DNA of 64,000 nt from the NCBI GenBank assembly GCA_950022295.1, contig OX465595.1, positions 224,095,770-224,159,769 on the forward strand, given 5' to 3'. The DNA comes from Bromus sterilis (lineage: Eukaryota > Streptophyta > Magnoliopsida > Poales > Poaceae). The translations under genes and the position numbers were made by a program. Under the pieces are notes generated by a model. It was not told the DNA's origin. It did not search any database and saw nothing but the letters and a program-made list of their open reading frames with translations. Each line of letters starts with the position of its first letter. Position 1 is the first letter of the stretch. Positions 45,652-55,864 of this stretch are shown piece by piece.

Positions 45652-48600
45652 TGTAACATCCCAAAATTCTCAGAATTTTGGAATGTTAATAAATTGAATA
45701 GATAATGATTGTTTGCTTGATGTGTTTGATTTTCTCTGGGATTTAAAACTTTTGGAGTTTAATGAATATTAAAAAGAGAGGGAATAAAAGGACTTTCCCT
45801 AATATTCATAATTGGTGTTTTTGAATTTATTATTTTAAAACAAAACCAGCGAAACAAAATGAGAAAAGGTAATATGACTCCTTCAACATATTAAAAGGTT
45901 GGAAAATGTTTTAAATCATTATTGGAATTCTTTTGAATATTCAAAACATTTTTCAACTCAAGAAAATTCATTTGAGAGGATATAAAATGACTTATCCCCT
46001 TTTTAATAATGTTGGAAAATATTTAGAATATTACTTGAAATTATTTGAAGTGATGTGGGACCCATCCCATTCTCATAGATCTTTCAAATATTCAAACAGT
46101 GCCTTGGAATTAATCAAATAACACTATTTGAGTTAAGATTCAAATTATTTGAATTTTAAAAATGTTGAAACTTTATAAGTGGCTAGTCTATATTATTATG
46201 GGGCCACATAATTTTTTTCAACATTTAATAAAATGCCTAGCTATTTATTTTAGCTCAGCAAAACAAATGTCAGAAAAGAAAAACAGAAAAAGAAAGCAGA
46301 AAAACCTTACCAGACGCCCAGGCGAAGCCGGCCCACCCAGCCCAGCCGGCCCAAAGGGGCACAGGGGTCTTCTTCCCCGCCCCGCGCCTCCAAACTGCTC
46401 GGTGGAATGCCACCGAGCCAGCCGTGGACGCCACGTCGCCGTAGAGCACCTTCCAGGCCTCCCCGTGCCCTCTTCTCGCACCTGGAGACGCCCTGGAGCA
46501 CGCCACGTCCATTCCCCCCCTCCAGAGCTTCCTCCTCCTCCCGTGCTCGATTTCGTCGCCGCCCGAAGCTTCACCGGAGCGCACCGCCGTGGACGACGTG
46601 GCCACCGTGCCCTGGAGCTCAAGCCAGCAAGTCCACCGTGTTCCTCGTCATCGACTTCGTCTTCACGCAGAAGCTGGAGCCCTAATTCCTCCCCGAGCCG
46701 ACGCCATCGTCTTCAACCTGTCGCTGGACCCGCGAGCTCGCCGTCGTCGATTCGCCGCCATTGAAGCCCCCCCCGAGCTTGTCGTTGCTTCCGTTCGAAC
46801 CGCGGTGAGCTACTGAGCGTTTCCCCTAAGCTTCCAGCACCCCGCAACCCCTCTAGCCGTTTTCGCCATGGTTGCCGAAGCATGTCGCCGCCATGGACGA
46901 CGATGAGGTCGCCCCTGTGCCCCATCATCTCGTCCAGCGCGCGCGTTTGACTCCCAGTGGCTCTAGCTTTCGAACGCACGCAAGATCAACTCAACCCGTG
47001 ACCCCTAGCCCATTCCGGCGAGTCGCCGCCGTGACCAGGCCGCCGGCGGGTTAGCCCAACCCCCCCCCCCCCCCCCCCCCCGTTAATCACCCAACTAATG
47101 ACCCCCTAGGTCACTGACCAGTGGGCCCAGTGGCTTAATTAAGCCACTGGATTGAATTAACCCAGTGGATTAAATCATCCAGCCACTGACAGGTGGGACC
47201 CCCTTGTCAGCCCCCCCTGACGCCAGCTTGACGTCAGCCTGACGCAATAAATCGATTAATTGAATTTCCAGAAAATCAAATTGAATTAAACAAATTCCAG
47301 AAAATACCCCAAACTTTGGAAATTCATAGAAAATTCATATTAACTCCAAATTGGACAAATAATATATGAAAAATGATCAGGAGAAAATTATCTTTCCAAA
47401 TATGCAACTGGAGTTGATTTTAAATTGGGACCAGTAGCATATGTCATTTGAATTATTTGGAATTAATTCAAATTCAATTCAAATGATTTTTCAACTTGAA
47501 CCATGGAATTATGCTACAATTCAACCACACTTCAGAGGCATATCATACACATTTCCAAAAGGTTCAAAATGATCAAACAATGTCACATGCAACTTGGTTA
47601 AGTTGAATTCAAATGTGGAGTTTGAATTTGCAATTCAATTTGCAATATACTCCATTTAAATGGAATTGCTTCACACATCAAAGCATATACATCAAGTTTC
47701 AACCTTCCATCATGTGATTGTGCATTGTATTTACTTTGCTACTTTGCTTGTTGTTTGTCGAGTAGAGGTGGAACCGGAACAGGAGGCTGCCCCCTTCGTT
47801 GAAGACCCATAACCCGAACCTCGTCAGCAAGGCAAGCAAACCCCCATTGATCATGTCGATAAAATCCCACTTCCCTCTCATGTCTCGCTTATGCATTGTT
47901 TAGGATGATCACCATGATTCGTTTCTACCGCATAGATGAACCCATTCCTTTGCATGACCTATCATTTTGTCACAATAGTAAGCAAACCACAATCCTAGCA
48001 AATGTAGGAGTTGTTTGATATCATGTGGCCCCTGCAAATGTTTATCGCTTATTGCATGCTTAGTATGATACCATGTTGTTACTGTGATGTGAGTCGGGAT
48101 GGTAGTGATCATGTTGATGATGGTAGAAAAGTGTTGGTGAATCGACCCTAATACAAGGTGAACGATGAGAGGCTGTGTAGGAGTACACGGTGGGTTGTCT
48201 CGTTGAACACCGCCCTAAGTCCGAGTTCTTGTGTGGTGATCCAAGATGAAGAGTACAACCACACATTGGGCTCACTGACCCCTCTCAACCTATTAACTCA
48301 TCCCTTTCGATGTCCAGATGTCGCAATAGTTCGGAGTTCTGGTAGGTCTGTGGCCTGGATGCTAAGTGAGAGAATGGCTCATCCGAGACCGGCTTATGCA
48401 CCACGCACACATCACTTGGGTCCACTTCGGTAAATCGGACGGGTTCACGATAGTGGTAGCCAACCCAAGTAGGCGGCTTTCTTGGACTAGATAGGCTATG
48501 AGGTAACAGTTGTGGTGAGCATCCTCGCTGGCACCCCTTGAATGGTGTCGAGATCAAAGGCGGTAAATGATGATCATGTGTGTGTAGCGGTACACCCCTG

Positions 48601-49757
48601 CAGGGTTAACAAAACTATTCGAATAGCCGCGTCCGCGGTTATGGACTGCTTGGAAAGCTTAGCTTGACTATTAGACAACTTGAACCGGATACTTCTAAAA
48701 CACACCAAGATAAGTGTGAGTGCTATGGCGTGCTTCCTCGTGGGGAAGTCGGGGAAGGCATCATAGTGGTGTATTGGTTGGAGAAAGTAGTGGACTCGTG
48801 TACGCTTCTTACCCAAAGTCTGGTACTCGTAGTTCAGGATTAGCCAAGTCAAAGATGGCACTTCTGCAAGTGAAACCCCACCTACCTTTACCTTGATACA
48901 TATGCATGCGTAGTATAGCTCCTATGTATGTCTTGCTGAGTACGACTTTGTTCTCACGTTTGCTTAATCTATGTTTTAGATGAACCCACTGACCCCGAAG
49001 GTGGCTTCTTCATCGAGCTGGACGACTGAAGATCAAGCTAGTCTAGTCCCAGTCAGACGACTGGTTCCCTCGTGGAGGGCTTGTGTTTAAATAAGGCTTC
49101 TTAAGCCATTTGTTAAACTTGTCTGTATTCAGACATAATTTGCTTCCGTTTGTGTTGTAATGTTGGATCACATGTTTGTGATCTCTGTTTGCACTCTATA
49201 AGAGTTATCAATAAAATTGTACACTTTGTAGAGAATTGCAATGGTACCTGCTGTTCATACAAGGCATGTGTGCTGCGTGTATGTTTATAACATGCATGTC
49301 TTTGTATGGGTTTTCGAGACCTTAGTTGTGTTCTGGCTGGCGGTCTTTCATACACTAAGTGGCCCTTAGATGTGCGCAGCTTGGGGCATCGCGATGCGAT
49401 TGCTCGAGACTCCGTTTCGTGCACACTTTGTGGTATGATCGAGCCCGCCCTAGACCCCGACTAAGTGATCGGGCTGGAGTAAGTCTATGTAAGAGTTTTG
49501 AGATAGTCGATAGTATGGTTGAGGCGACTTGTCTTTGAATATGGAAGTTCACCACCCATATCATTAGACTTGTGTGCGGACGATGAGGACCCATCTCAGT
49601 TGATCATCCGGCCTGGATGGGATGCCCCTCACGTACGATGCTTTCCGAGAACGTTCTGTGCTTGGCCTTGTCTGCTTAGACAAGTGGGTACGGTTCTCGG
49701 CTCTCCATATGACTATGTCTTAGCTGTACTTGCATACGCTAACCCCGGGTCCCGACA
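45652..49757 (+). repeat. LTR-like unit 1 of the composite insertion
   Basis: 4106 bp with TGTAACATCCC start and CCCGACA end. It holds a GC-rich block (46310-47060) followed by a C22 run, and a promoter-distal part with the GCAGGGTTAAC...GCGGTTATGGAC motif. Open frames in the GC-rich block show no domain. Confidence 0.6.
47060..47081. repeat. Homopolymer of 22 C
   Basis: An uninterrupted run of C between aaC and CGTTAATC. Confidence 0.95.
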
Positions 49758-49932
49758 ATAATTTAGAAATTTATTTCATATTTTTCTGATGAGTATTTAT
49801 TTTTCTACAATTGTTTGAAGTTTCGGTTTTTAAAGAAAAAGAAAATGCGTACCGAGCCGGCCCAATAGCCTTTTCCGCCCACGAGCGCAATTTGAGCCCC
49901 TGACGGATTTCCAAAAAATAAATAAATTCGGG

Positions 49933-49941
49933 CTATATAAG
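49933..49941 (+). promoter_or_regulatory. TATA box of LTR-like unit 2
   Basis: CTATATAAG, about 35-40 bp before AGAAACCCTAAAGCG and the minisatellite. It is the probable LTR promoter. Confidence 0.6.
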
Positions 49942-49984
49942 ATTTCGATTTTTTTCTTTTTCGTTTTTTAGAAACCCTAAAGCG

Positions 49985-50288
49985 CCTCGATTTCCGTGCC
50001 GCCGCAGGCGAACCTCGGGATCCGCGCCGACGAACCTTGGTTTCCGTGCCGGCGAACCTCGGTTTCCGTGCCGGACGGACCTCGATTTCCGTGCCCCGGC
50101 GAACCTCAGTGTCCGTGGCCGGCGAATCTCGATATCCGTGCCCGGCGAACCTCGATTTCTGTGCCGCCGCAGGCGAACCTCGGGATCCGCGCCGCCGACG
50201 AACCTCTATTTCCGCGTCGCGCCGCCTCGATTTCCGTGCCCGGCGAACCTCGACTTCCTTGCCCGGCGAACCTCGGTTTCCGCGCCAT
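49985..50288. repeat. Minisatellite, 13 units of 19-28 bp
   Basis: The consensus is CGAACCTCGATTTCCGTGCC plus a short GC tail. The unit pair at the start (ending GCCGCAGG, then CGGGATCCGCGCC) recurs near 50147-50200, giving a higher-order period of about 165 bp. It gives rise to long artefactual Arg-rich open frames. Confidence 0.9.
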
Positions 50289-52389
50289 CGCCACGTCATC
50301 GGTACGTCAGCAATTTTGTCCTGTAGTGAAAAGGATCTGTCTGCGACAGAAACTTTTATTTTATTCACGAATAGGCCCTTTTTCACAGTTTGCACCCTAT
50401 AATCTTCGTAGCCGTATCTTTTAAACCGTGTATCGGAATTAGGTGATTCTTATTCCTACACGCTCGTAGTGATCTGTACTTTATCATAGAGTAAAATTTT
50501 CACACCTTTGCACACTTTTGAATTTGAATTTATTTCAAATTCAAATTCAAATCCCGGAGGCCATATCTTGTAAACCGTTGATCCAAATGGAGTGATTCTT
50601 TTTGCGTTGGATCACTCGTTCCATGTACTTTCTGTCTATACCATGTGTACACAAAAATTCAAATGTTTCTTGATCTGTTTAATTTCAAATTCAATTCAAT
50701 TTTGTAATTGCTATGACCTGCGTTGTAGTATTCCGTTTCACGTGATTCTTTTTGCATATTGAATCATATGAGACATCCTATCGGCAATATCCACACACCA
50801 TTCATATTGCTATGATCTTTACCTTGATGTCATGATGCCTTGATCATAATCTTGTATCACAAATACTTTGTCCGTTGACTCTCTCGAGTTCACATTCCAC
50901 CGATCACCTTCGAGCACATCGACACTTCTACCATGTCAAGCCGCTTGTTTTGTTGTTAAAACCTTTGTGTTGTTTTGTTGATCTTTTGTTTTGTCCTTGT
51001 GATGTGATTGCTTATTCGAGTTCCTTCATTGCGATAGATTCTCGGAGTGTGACGAATAGAGTTGACTGGACCGTGAGAGCAAAGAACTTCACCGAATGGA
51101 AAAGGCAAGTTACACTTTGACCATACCTCAACCTATATTTTCTATTATGCATGTAGCAAATTATCACCCTATGCATGTGTAGGGAGCTTTATATTATTAT
51201 TGCTGCAAACCTGGTAGGATAGCCATATGATCTGATCCTGTATTCCTTGTCGCCCTAGTTCGTGTTGGTTATATATTGCTATGCTTGTAGACTGGGATTG
51301 GTTTGAGATTTCATTGAGCTATGTGAGGATTTAATGATTTGACTAGCAACCTTAAATAAAATTCACCTCTGGACGGGCAGGGAGTGCTTCCTGGGGGCTT
51401 GTGCCTTATCTAAGGGCGAGACCAGGTTGTACCCCTAATGGTTGGTTTTGGTGGTTGACGGTACGTCATGGTGCTACCCTCTGAACGTAAGTGGGCGCCA
51501 TCCAGGCTCAAAAAGATCAGACATACTTGGTGATTAGGAGCTTCCATGTACAGCGCTGGCCATATGAGCTCTGGCTTAGTTGAGTACGATGTAGGAAGCC
51601 TCTACCGTGCAAAGCTAGCAGATGTAGATGTGATAGGTGGTACCGGCTTGCCGTTGGGTGTAGGTGACCTCTTCTGAAAGACTTCGTCTCAATCTTCGGG
51701 TTGAGTCCAGCGGGGAAAGTGTACTAACCTCTGCAGAGTAAAAACTAATCATGATTAGTCGTGTCCCCGGTTATGGACATCCTTGAGCTACTAGACATTA
51801 CTGTTACTGGAGGATCTTGACAGATGAATCACCTTAATAAACTTGAGTGGGCAAGATTTAATAAAGGGTGTGGATTGAGACTGGTGTGCCCAGTTCAATC
51901 TTAAGTAGTAAGTTAAATTAAAATTTTGACTAGGTAGATTGGGAAAAATCAGCTTTCTGCAAAACAAAACCATAAGCCTTTCCTTTGACTTATCCTTCAT
52001 GTAGATGTAGGTCTGTTATATATACTTTTTCGTGTGACTTGCCGAACATTCAAATGTACTGACCCGTGTTCGGGCTGTAACCTTCGGTGTTGCAGGATTT
52101 TATACGATGAGTAAGTGACACGTTGTAGGGTTATGATGTCTATACTCGACTATGCCGGTGGAGTTGATGAACGACACGAAGCTTTTATTGTTTTCCGCTG
52201 TATTTTATTTGTCAGCTAGCCTTGAGCTATGCAGGTATGCTATATTTTAATACTGGATCTTCGATGTAATATATGTGACATGTGGTTTATTCTTGATATT
52301 ACATCGTGTACTGTGTGTGCTAGCTATTGATCCAGGGACTAGCACAGAATGCACAGAGACTTGGATTCCTAGTGAATCGGGTCGTTACA

Positions 52390-52394
52390 AAGCA
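52390..52394. repeat. Target-site duplication AAGCA (right)
   Basis: Exact match to 45647-45651. Confidence 0.95.
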
Positions 52395-54216
52395 TATCAT
52401 ACATTCTTTTGGGCATAATAGAGGTACTTTCTCCAACATCACAAAGAGCATAACAAGAGAAGTTATTCAATTTAATTTTTATCATAGGATCCCAACCATC
52501 TTCTAGCTTCCTAGGTATGGAGGCTTCTAGTCTAAGCTTCTCCTCCCTAACTTTGATTAGAGCATTGGTGATATGCTCTGTGAAGGCAAGATTGAGTGTG
52601 CTAGTGTGGGGGTCTCTAGACATCTTGTGTAGGAAACCAATAACTTCTGGTAAAGTGCAGTTGTCAAAGTCTAAGTCACTTATTTCTATCAGGGAAGTAG
52701 TGATATCATTTAAGCTCACTTGTTTGAAAGCCTCTATGTTCCTAGAGGTTTCCTCTTCTAAGGTTGAGGTGGTAGCATCACCATTGATAGGTCCAGTGGG
52801 ACTAGGGGTGTGATGGGTGCTAATAGTTTGGACATCCTCAACTACTTGGATAGTGGCTACTGTGTGGTAGGTAGGAAGGCTCATAATTATCTCTTCTTCC
52901 TCCTTTTCTCTAGCCCATCTCTCTTTTAGTTTTCCCAACATCCTAATGTTTTCATTAATTTGGACTTGGATAGCATTCATAGGAGTGGTCTTCCTCTCCT
53001 CGGGGGGAGAGGTTCTAATCTTCAGCATCTCTACATCATGGGCTATGTTGTCTACCTTCGAAGAGAGGATATGTAATTTATCTAATTTCTCTTCCACACT
53101 CTTGTTGAAGGATTTCTGGGTAGTGATAAAGTCTTTGAGCAAGGTCTCTAGCTCTGAAGTGGAATTTCTGGTGGTAGGATAAGTGTTGTTCTCATAGTTG
53201 TTGGATGGGAAAGGCCTAGGATTGTTGCTACCAAAGTTAATCCTATAAGAATTATTGTTGAAGTTGTTTCTAGAGACAAAATTAACATCTACTTGCTCCT
53301 GAGCAACCAAAGAATTTAAAGGAACATCTTGAGGATCAATGGAGAGTTGCTTGGTAAGTAGAGACATGATAAGGTCAACCTTTTCATTTAAAGAGGAGAT
53401 CTCCTCGACAGAGTTTACCTTCTTACCGGTTGGGGATCTCTCGGTGTGCCATTGCGAGTAGTTCAGAATCATCTCATCAAGTAGCTTTGTGGAAGCACCA
53501 AGCGTGGTTGACATAAAAGTTCCTCCCACGGCCGAATCTAACAGGTTCCGCGAGGTGAAGTTCAAGCCTGCATAAAAAGTCTGGATAACCATCCAGGTAG
53601 TCAGTCCATGTGTGGGGCAGTTCTTGGCAAGCGTCTTCATACGTTCCCAAGCCTGGGCAACGTGTTCATTATCCAATTGCCTGAAATTCATAATGTTACT
53701 CCGCAATTGAATAATTTTAGCAGGGGGATAGTACTTCCCTATAAAATCATCTTTGCATTTACTCCAAGAATCGATACTGTTCTTGGGCAAAGATTGTAGC
53801 CACTCCTTGGCTCTTCCTCTCAAAGAGAAAGGAAAAGGCTTCAGCTTGACGACGTCTCCATCCACTTCCTTGTACTTCTGCATGTCGCAGAGCTCGATAA
53901 AGTTGTTTAGGTGCAAGGCAACATCTTCTCCTGCTCCTGAGAATTGATCTTTCATGACAAGGTTAAGTAGAGCAGGTTTAATCTCGTAAGAAGGTGCTAA
54001 AGTGGCAGGTGGAGCAATAGGAGTGCAGATAAAGTCACTGTTGTTGTGACTAGTGAAGTCACACAACTTAGTGTTTTCATTGAAACCCATAGTAGCAGCA
54101 TGTATTTTTGGAATTTTTGATTAGGGACACAAAAGTAAAAACTGAAAGGTAAACTAACAAGACTAAAAAGCAAAGGTAAAAGATAGTGTGCAACTGCCCT
54201 ATCTTGTAGACTTGAG

Positions 54217-54308
54217 TCCCCGACAACGGCGCCATAAATTTACTTGTTGGTGCCAAAGTTGACGGGGCAAAACTTGTATAGAGCTTCGCCTCCCCGGCAA
54301 CGGTGCCA
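54217..54308 (-). other. Duplicated tRNA-Asp primer-binding sites, Gypsy element 3
   Basis: The + strand has TCCCCGACAACGGCGCCA at 54217-54234 and TCCCCGGCAACGGTGCCA at 54291-54308. Each is one mismatch from the tRNA-Asp 3' end. The second is next to the LTR (54319) and is the expected site. Confidence 0.8.
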
Positions 54309-54318
54309 AAAATTTGCT

Positions 54319-55127
54319 TGATGGCTTCTCGCCCCTCGTTGGTTACCCCAAGTGGAAGGTTTGAGATGCAGTGCGGCAGCAAGTTTCCCTCGGTGAAGAT
54401 ACCAAGGTTATCGAACCAGTAGGACTCAGGAGATACAAGTAGGTGGCAACATTTCCAGAAATTGCCTCCTGACTAGGGTGTTGTCGTGGACCTACACACA
54501 GCAACAAATAACTTTGCTCGCAACGAGTACAGAGGAGTTGTCAATTCCTCCAACCTTGTCGTTTACAAAGGATCAACGCAAGAGATAAAAGGTGCAAAGG
54601 AAAGTAAAAGCTGAAAGTAAATTGAGGGTGTGAACAATAATGTGAAGATGGACCGGGGTCCCGTGATTTTCACTAGTGATGTCTCTCTCCCAAAAGACGA
54701 TAAAAGTGCTAGCGAGGTAAACAAATCACAGTTGGGCAATTGACAGGATTATGAAGGCACCGCAATGATAACTATGCTGCAAAGAAAGGAAGGGCTTAAA
54801 AGCAATGGGTAGTACGCCAAGGTAAGTAGACCGAAATCCATCTGCATCTACTACGAATCATCCACCTTGAGATATCTATCCAGAACATCTCGCTGGTATT
54901 AAGTTGCGAATCCCACCCAAAGTGTAAACTCAAAGCAACAGACAACTGCATTAAAAGAACTTTGCGTAAAGTAAACAATCCTTGCACCCGCAGGTACAAG
55001 CACCGTTGTTTTATCCCTGGTGGAAACAACACATCCCCTAGTCTCATGTTTCTGTCACTCAAGCTAGACATCAAGGGGCTGAACCCACAAACGAGTATAA
55101 CGCTCTCTCTTGGAGTTGCAAATAAAA
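54319..55127 (-). repeat. 5' LTR of Gypsy element 3, truncated
   Basis: It aligns with 40766 to about 41575, then similarity stops within AATAAAA. About half of the LTR, including its start on the minus strand, is missing. Confidence 0.88.
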
Positions 55128-55850
55128 AGCTCATGGTGCGGTGAGGGGAAATCAGTATCTTGCATGCCAAAAATATTTTGACGGAAGTTTTAACTAGTCA
55201 AGTAAAAAAAATATGAGAGTTACACCTCCCCCATACTTGATGATGGAGTGAAATGGACCAAATGCTGCTTATGATAGATGGAACGATACCCTCCTTCCAT
55301 CCTTGAGGCAAAATAAAAGGTTCCGTAGACCATCAAAGGATTTATGGATAAGGGAATATGTGTAAGGAAAAGCCACGGTTCGAGAGTCTCCCCTTCTTTC
55401 TTCAAAGCACCAACTATGAGAGCATAATTGTCATTCTTAGTGTAACATGCATTGTCCCAAAGTATTACATTATCTTCTGCATGCTTGTGTTATTGCTAGT
55501 CTGAAATACTGAGTTCTAGTCACCTTTAAAACTCCGGAGGAGTTTCTGCATTTATGTTTTGCTTCACTCATGGAGGCTAGCGAAATGCCATTCAAGTATG
55601 TTCAAGCTATGTGCATTGTGATCCTGTCTTGATTTTCAGTAGCATATTATTTACTTTTAGTTGTTTGTGATTGATCACATGAAAGAAGAATTGCTTCGTG
55701 CATTGTCCTTATAGCATTGTTTCAATACTTGCTAAACTCTTGTCGTAGTACATGCTTATATACATATAATGAAGCAAAAGAGTTTTGTCAAAGTTTTCTT
55801 TGTCGCTTCCAGTTCGTTGAACTGAATTGCTTGAGGACAAGCAATATGCT

Positions 55851-55864
55851 AAGCTTGGGGGAGT
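55851..55864 (+). other. Polypurine tract of the + strand Athila-like element
   Basis: AAGCTTGGGGGAGT directly before the LTR start TGATACGTC. Confidence 0.9.

Larger units (their letters stand above)
45652..52389 (+). mobile_element. Composite insertion of long-LTR Gypsy (Del/Tekay-like) sequences
   Basis: A 6738-bp block with TG...CA ends (TGTAACATCCC...GGGTCGTTACA) and exact AAGCA duplications. It contains two LTR-like units in the same direction. Unit 1 (45652-49757) ends GGGTCCCGACA. Unit 2 (49758-52389) has its own TATA and a minisatellite and ends GGGTCGTTACA. Both have the TGCAG...GG(T)TATGGAC-type motif (about 48597-48642 and about 51734-51779), but in clearly different sequence versions. 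No gag or pol was seen. How two unlike units came to share one TSD is unresolved. Confidence 0.75.
49758..52389 (+). repeat. LTR-like unit 2 of the composite insertion
   Basis: 2632 bp, apparently lacking the usual TGTAAC start. It has a TATA box (49933-49941), AAACCCTA (about 49973), a minisatellite and the end CGGGTCGTTACA. Confidence 0.55.
45311..54090 (-). pseudogene. Gag-retropepsin ORF of Gypsy element 3, intact apart from one insertion
   Basis: The ATG at 54090 (MGFNENTKL...) opens 567 codons without a stop up to the insertion. The frame continues exactly after the insertion (45651 to the stop at 45311). Removing the insertion and one AAGCA copy leaves 2037 bp, exactly 679 codons. Gag capsid motifs include LRGRAKEWLQSLP, IGKYYPP and VAQAWERMKTLAKNCPTHG (about residues 95-180). 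A Lys/Glu-rich helical region follows, then retropepsin, with YALCDVGESTSIMPKRMYD before the insertion and CPIILGRTFLRTVGAIIDM after it. The catalytic position reads D-V-G. There is no zinc knuckle and no pol. An intact 678-residue gag-protease suggests selection for these products until the interruption. Confidence 0.88.
40766..55127 (-). mobile_element. Athila-like Gypsy element 3, non-autonomous gag-protease element with nested insertion and truncated right LTR
   Basis: 3' LTR 40766-42405, PPT 42406-42420, non-coding region 42421-45310, gag-protease ORF (54090 to 45311, split by the insertion 45652-52389), a PBS-like pair (54217-54308) and the 5' LTR 54319-55127, which is cut. The interior without the insertion is about 5.17 kb, and no RT, RNase H or integrase is present. 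It is inserted in the Copia integrase; the left flank gcatg (40761-40765) should be the TSD, but the right end is missing. Confidence 0.9.

Noticed and set aside
46162..46816. Overlapping Pro/Arg/Ser-rich open frames
   Set aside because: GC-rich part of LTR-like unit 1, with frames open on both strands and no recognisable domain.
49985..50288. CRISPR-like array
   Set aside because: The units are diverged and adjacent, without regular spacers, in a plant LTR.
49805..50395. A 196-codon minus-strand open frame rich in Arg
   Set aside because: It lies across the minisatellite at 49985-50288; the repeats leave several frames open on both strands and no domain is present.
54717..54960. Possible tRNA genes suggested by tRNA-like segments near LTR edges (also 16090, 34755, 63800)
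   Set aside because: Only the 13-18 bases of a primer-binding site match a tRNA 3' end; no cloverleaf is present.
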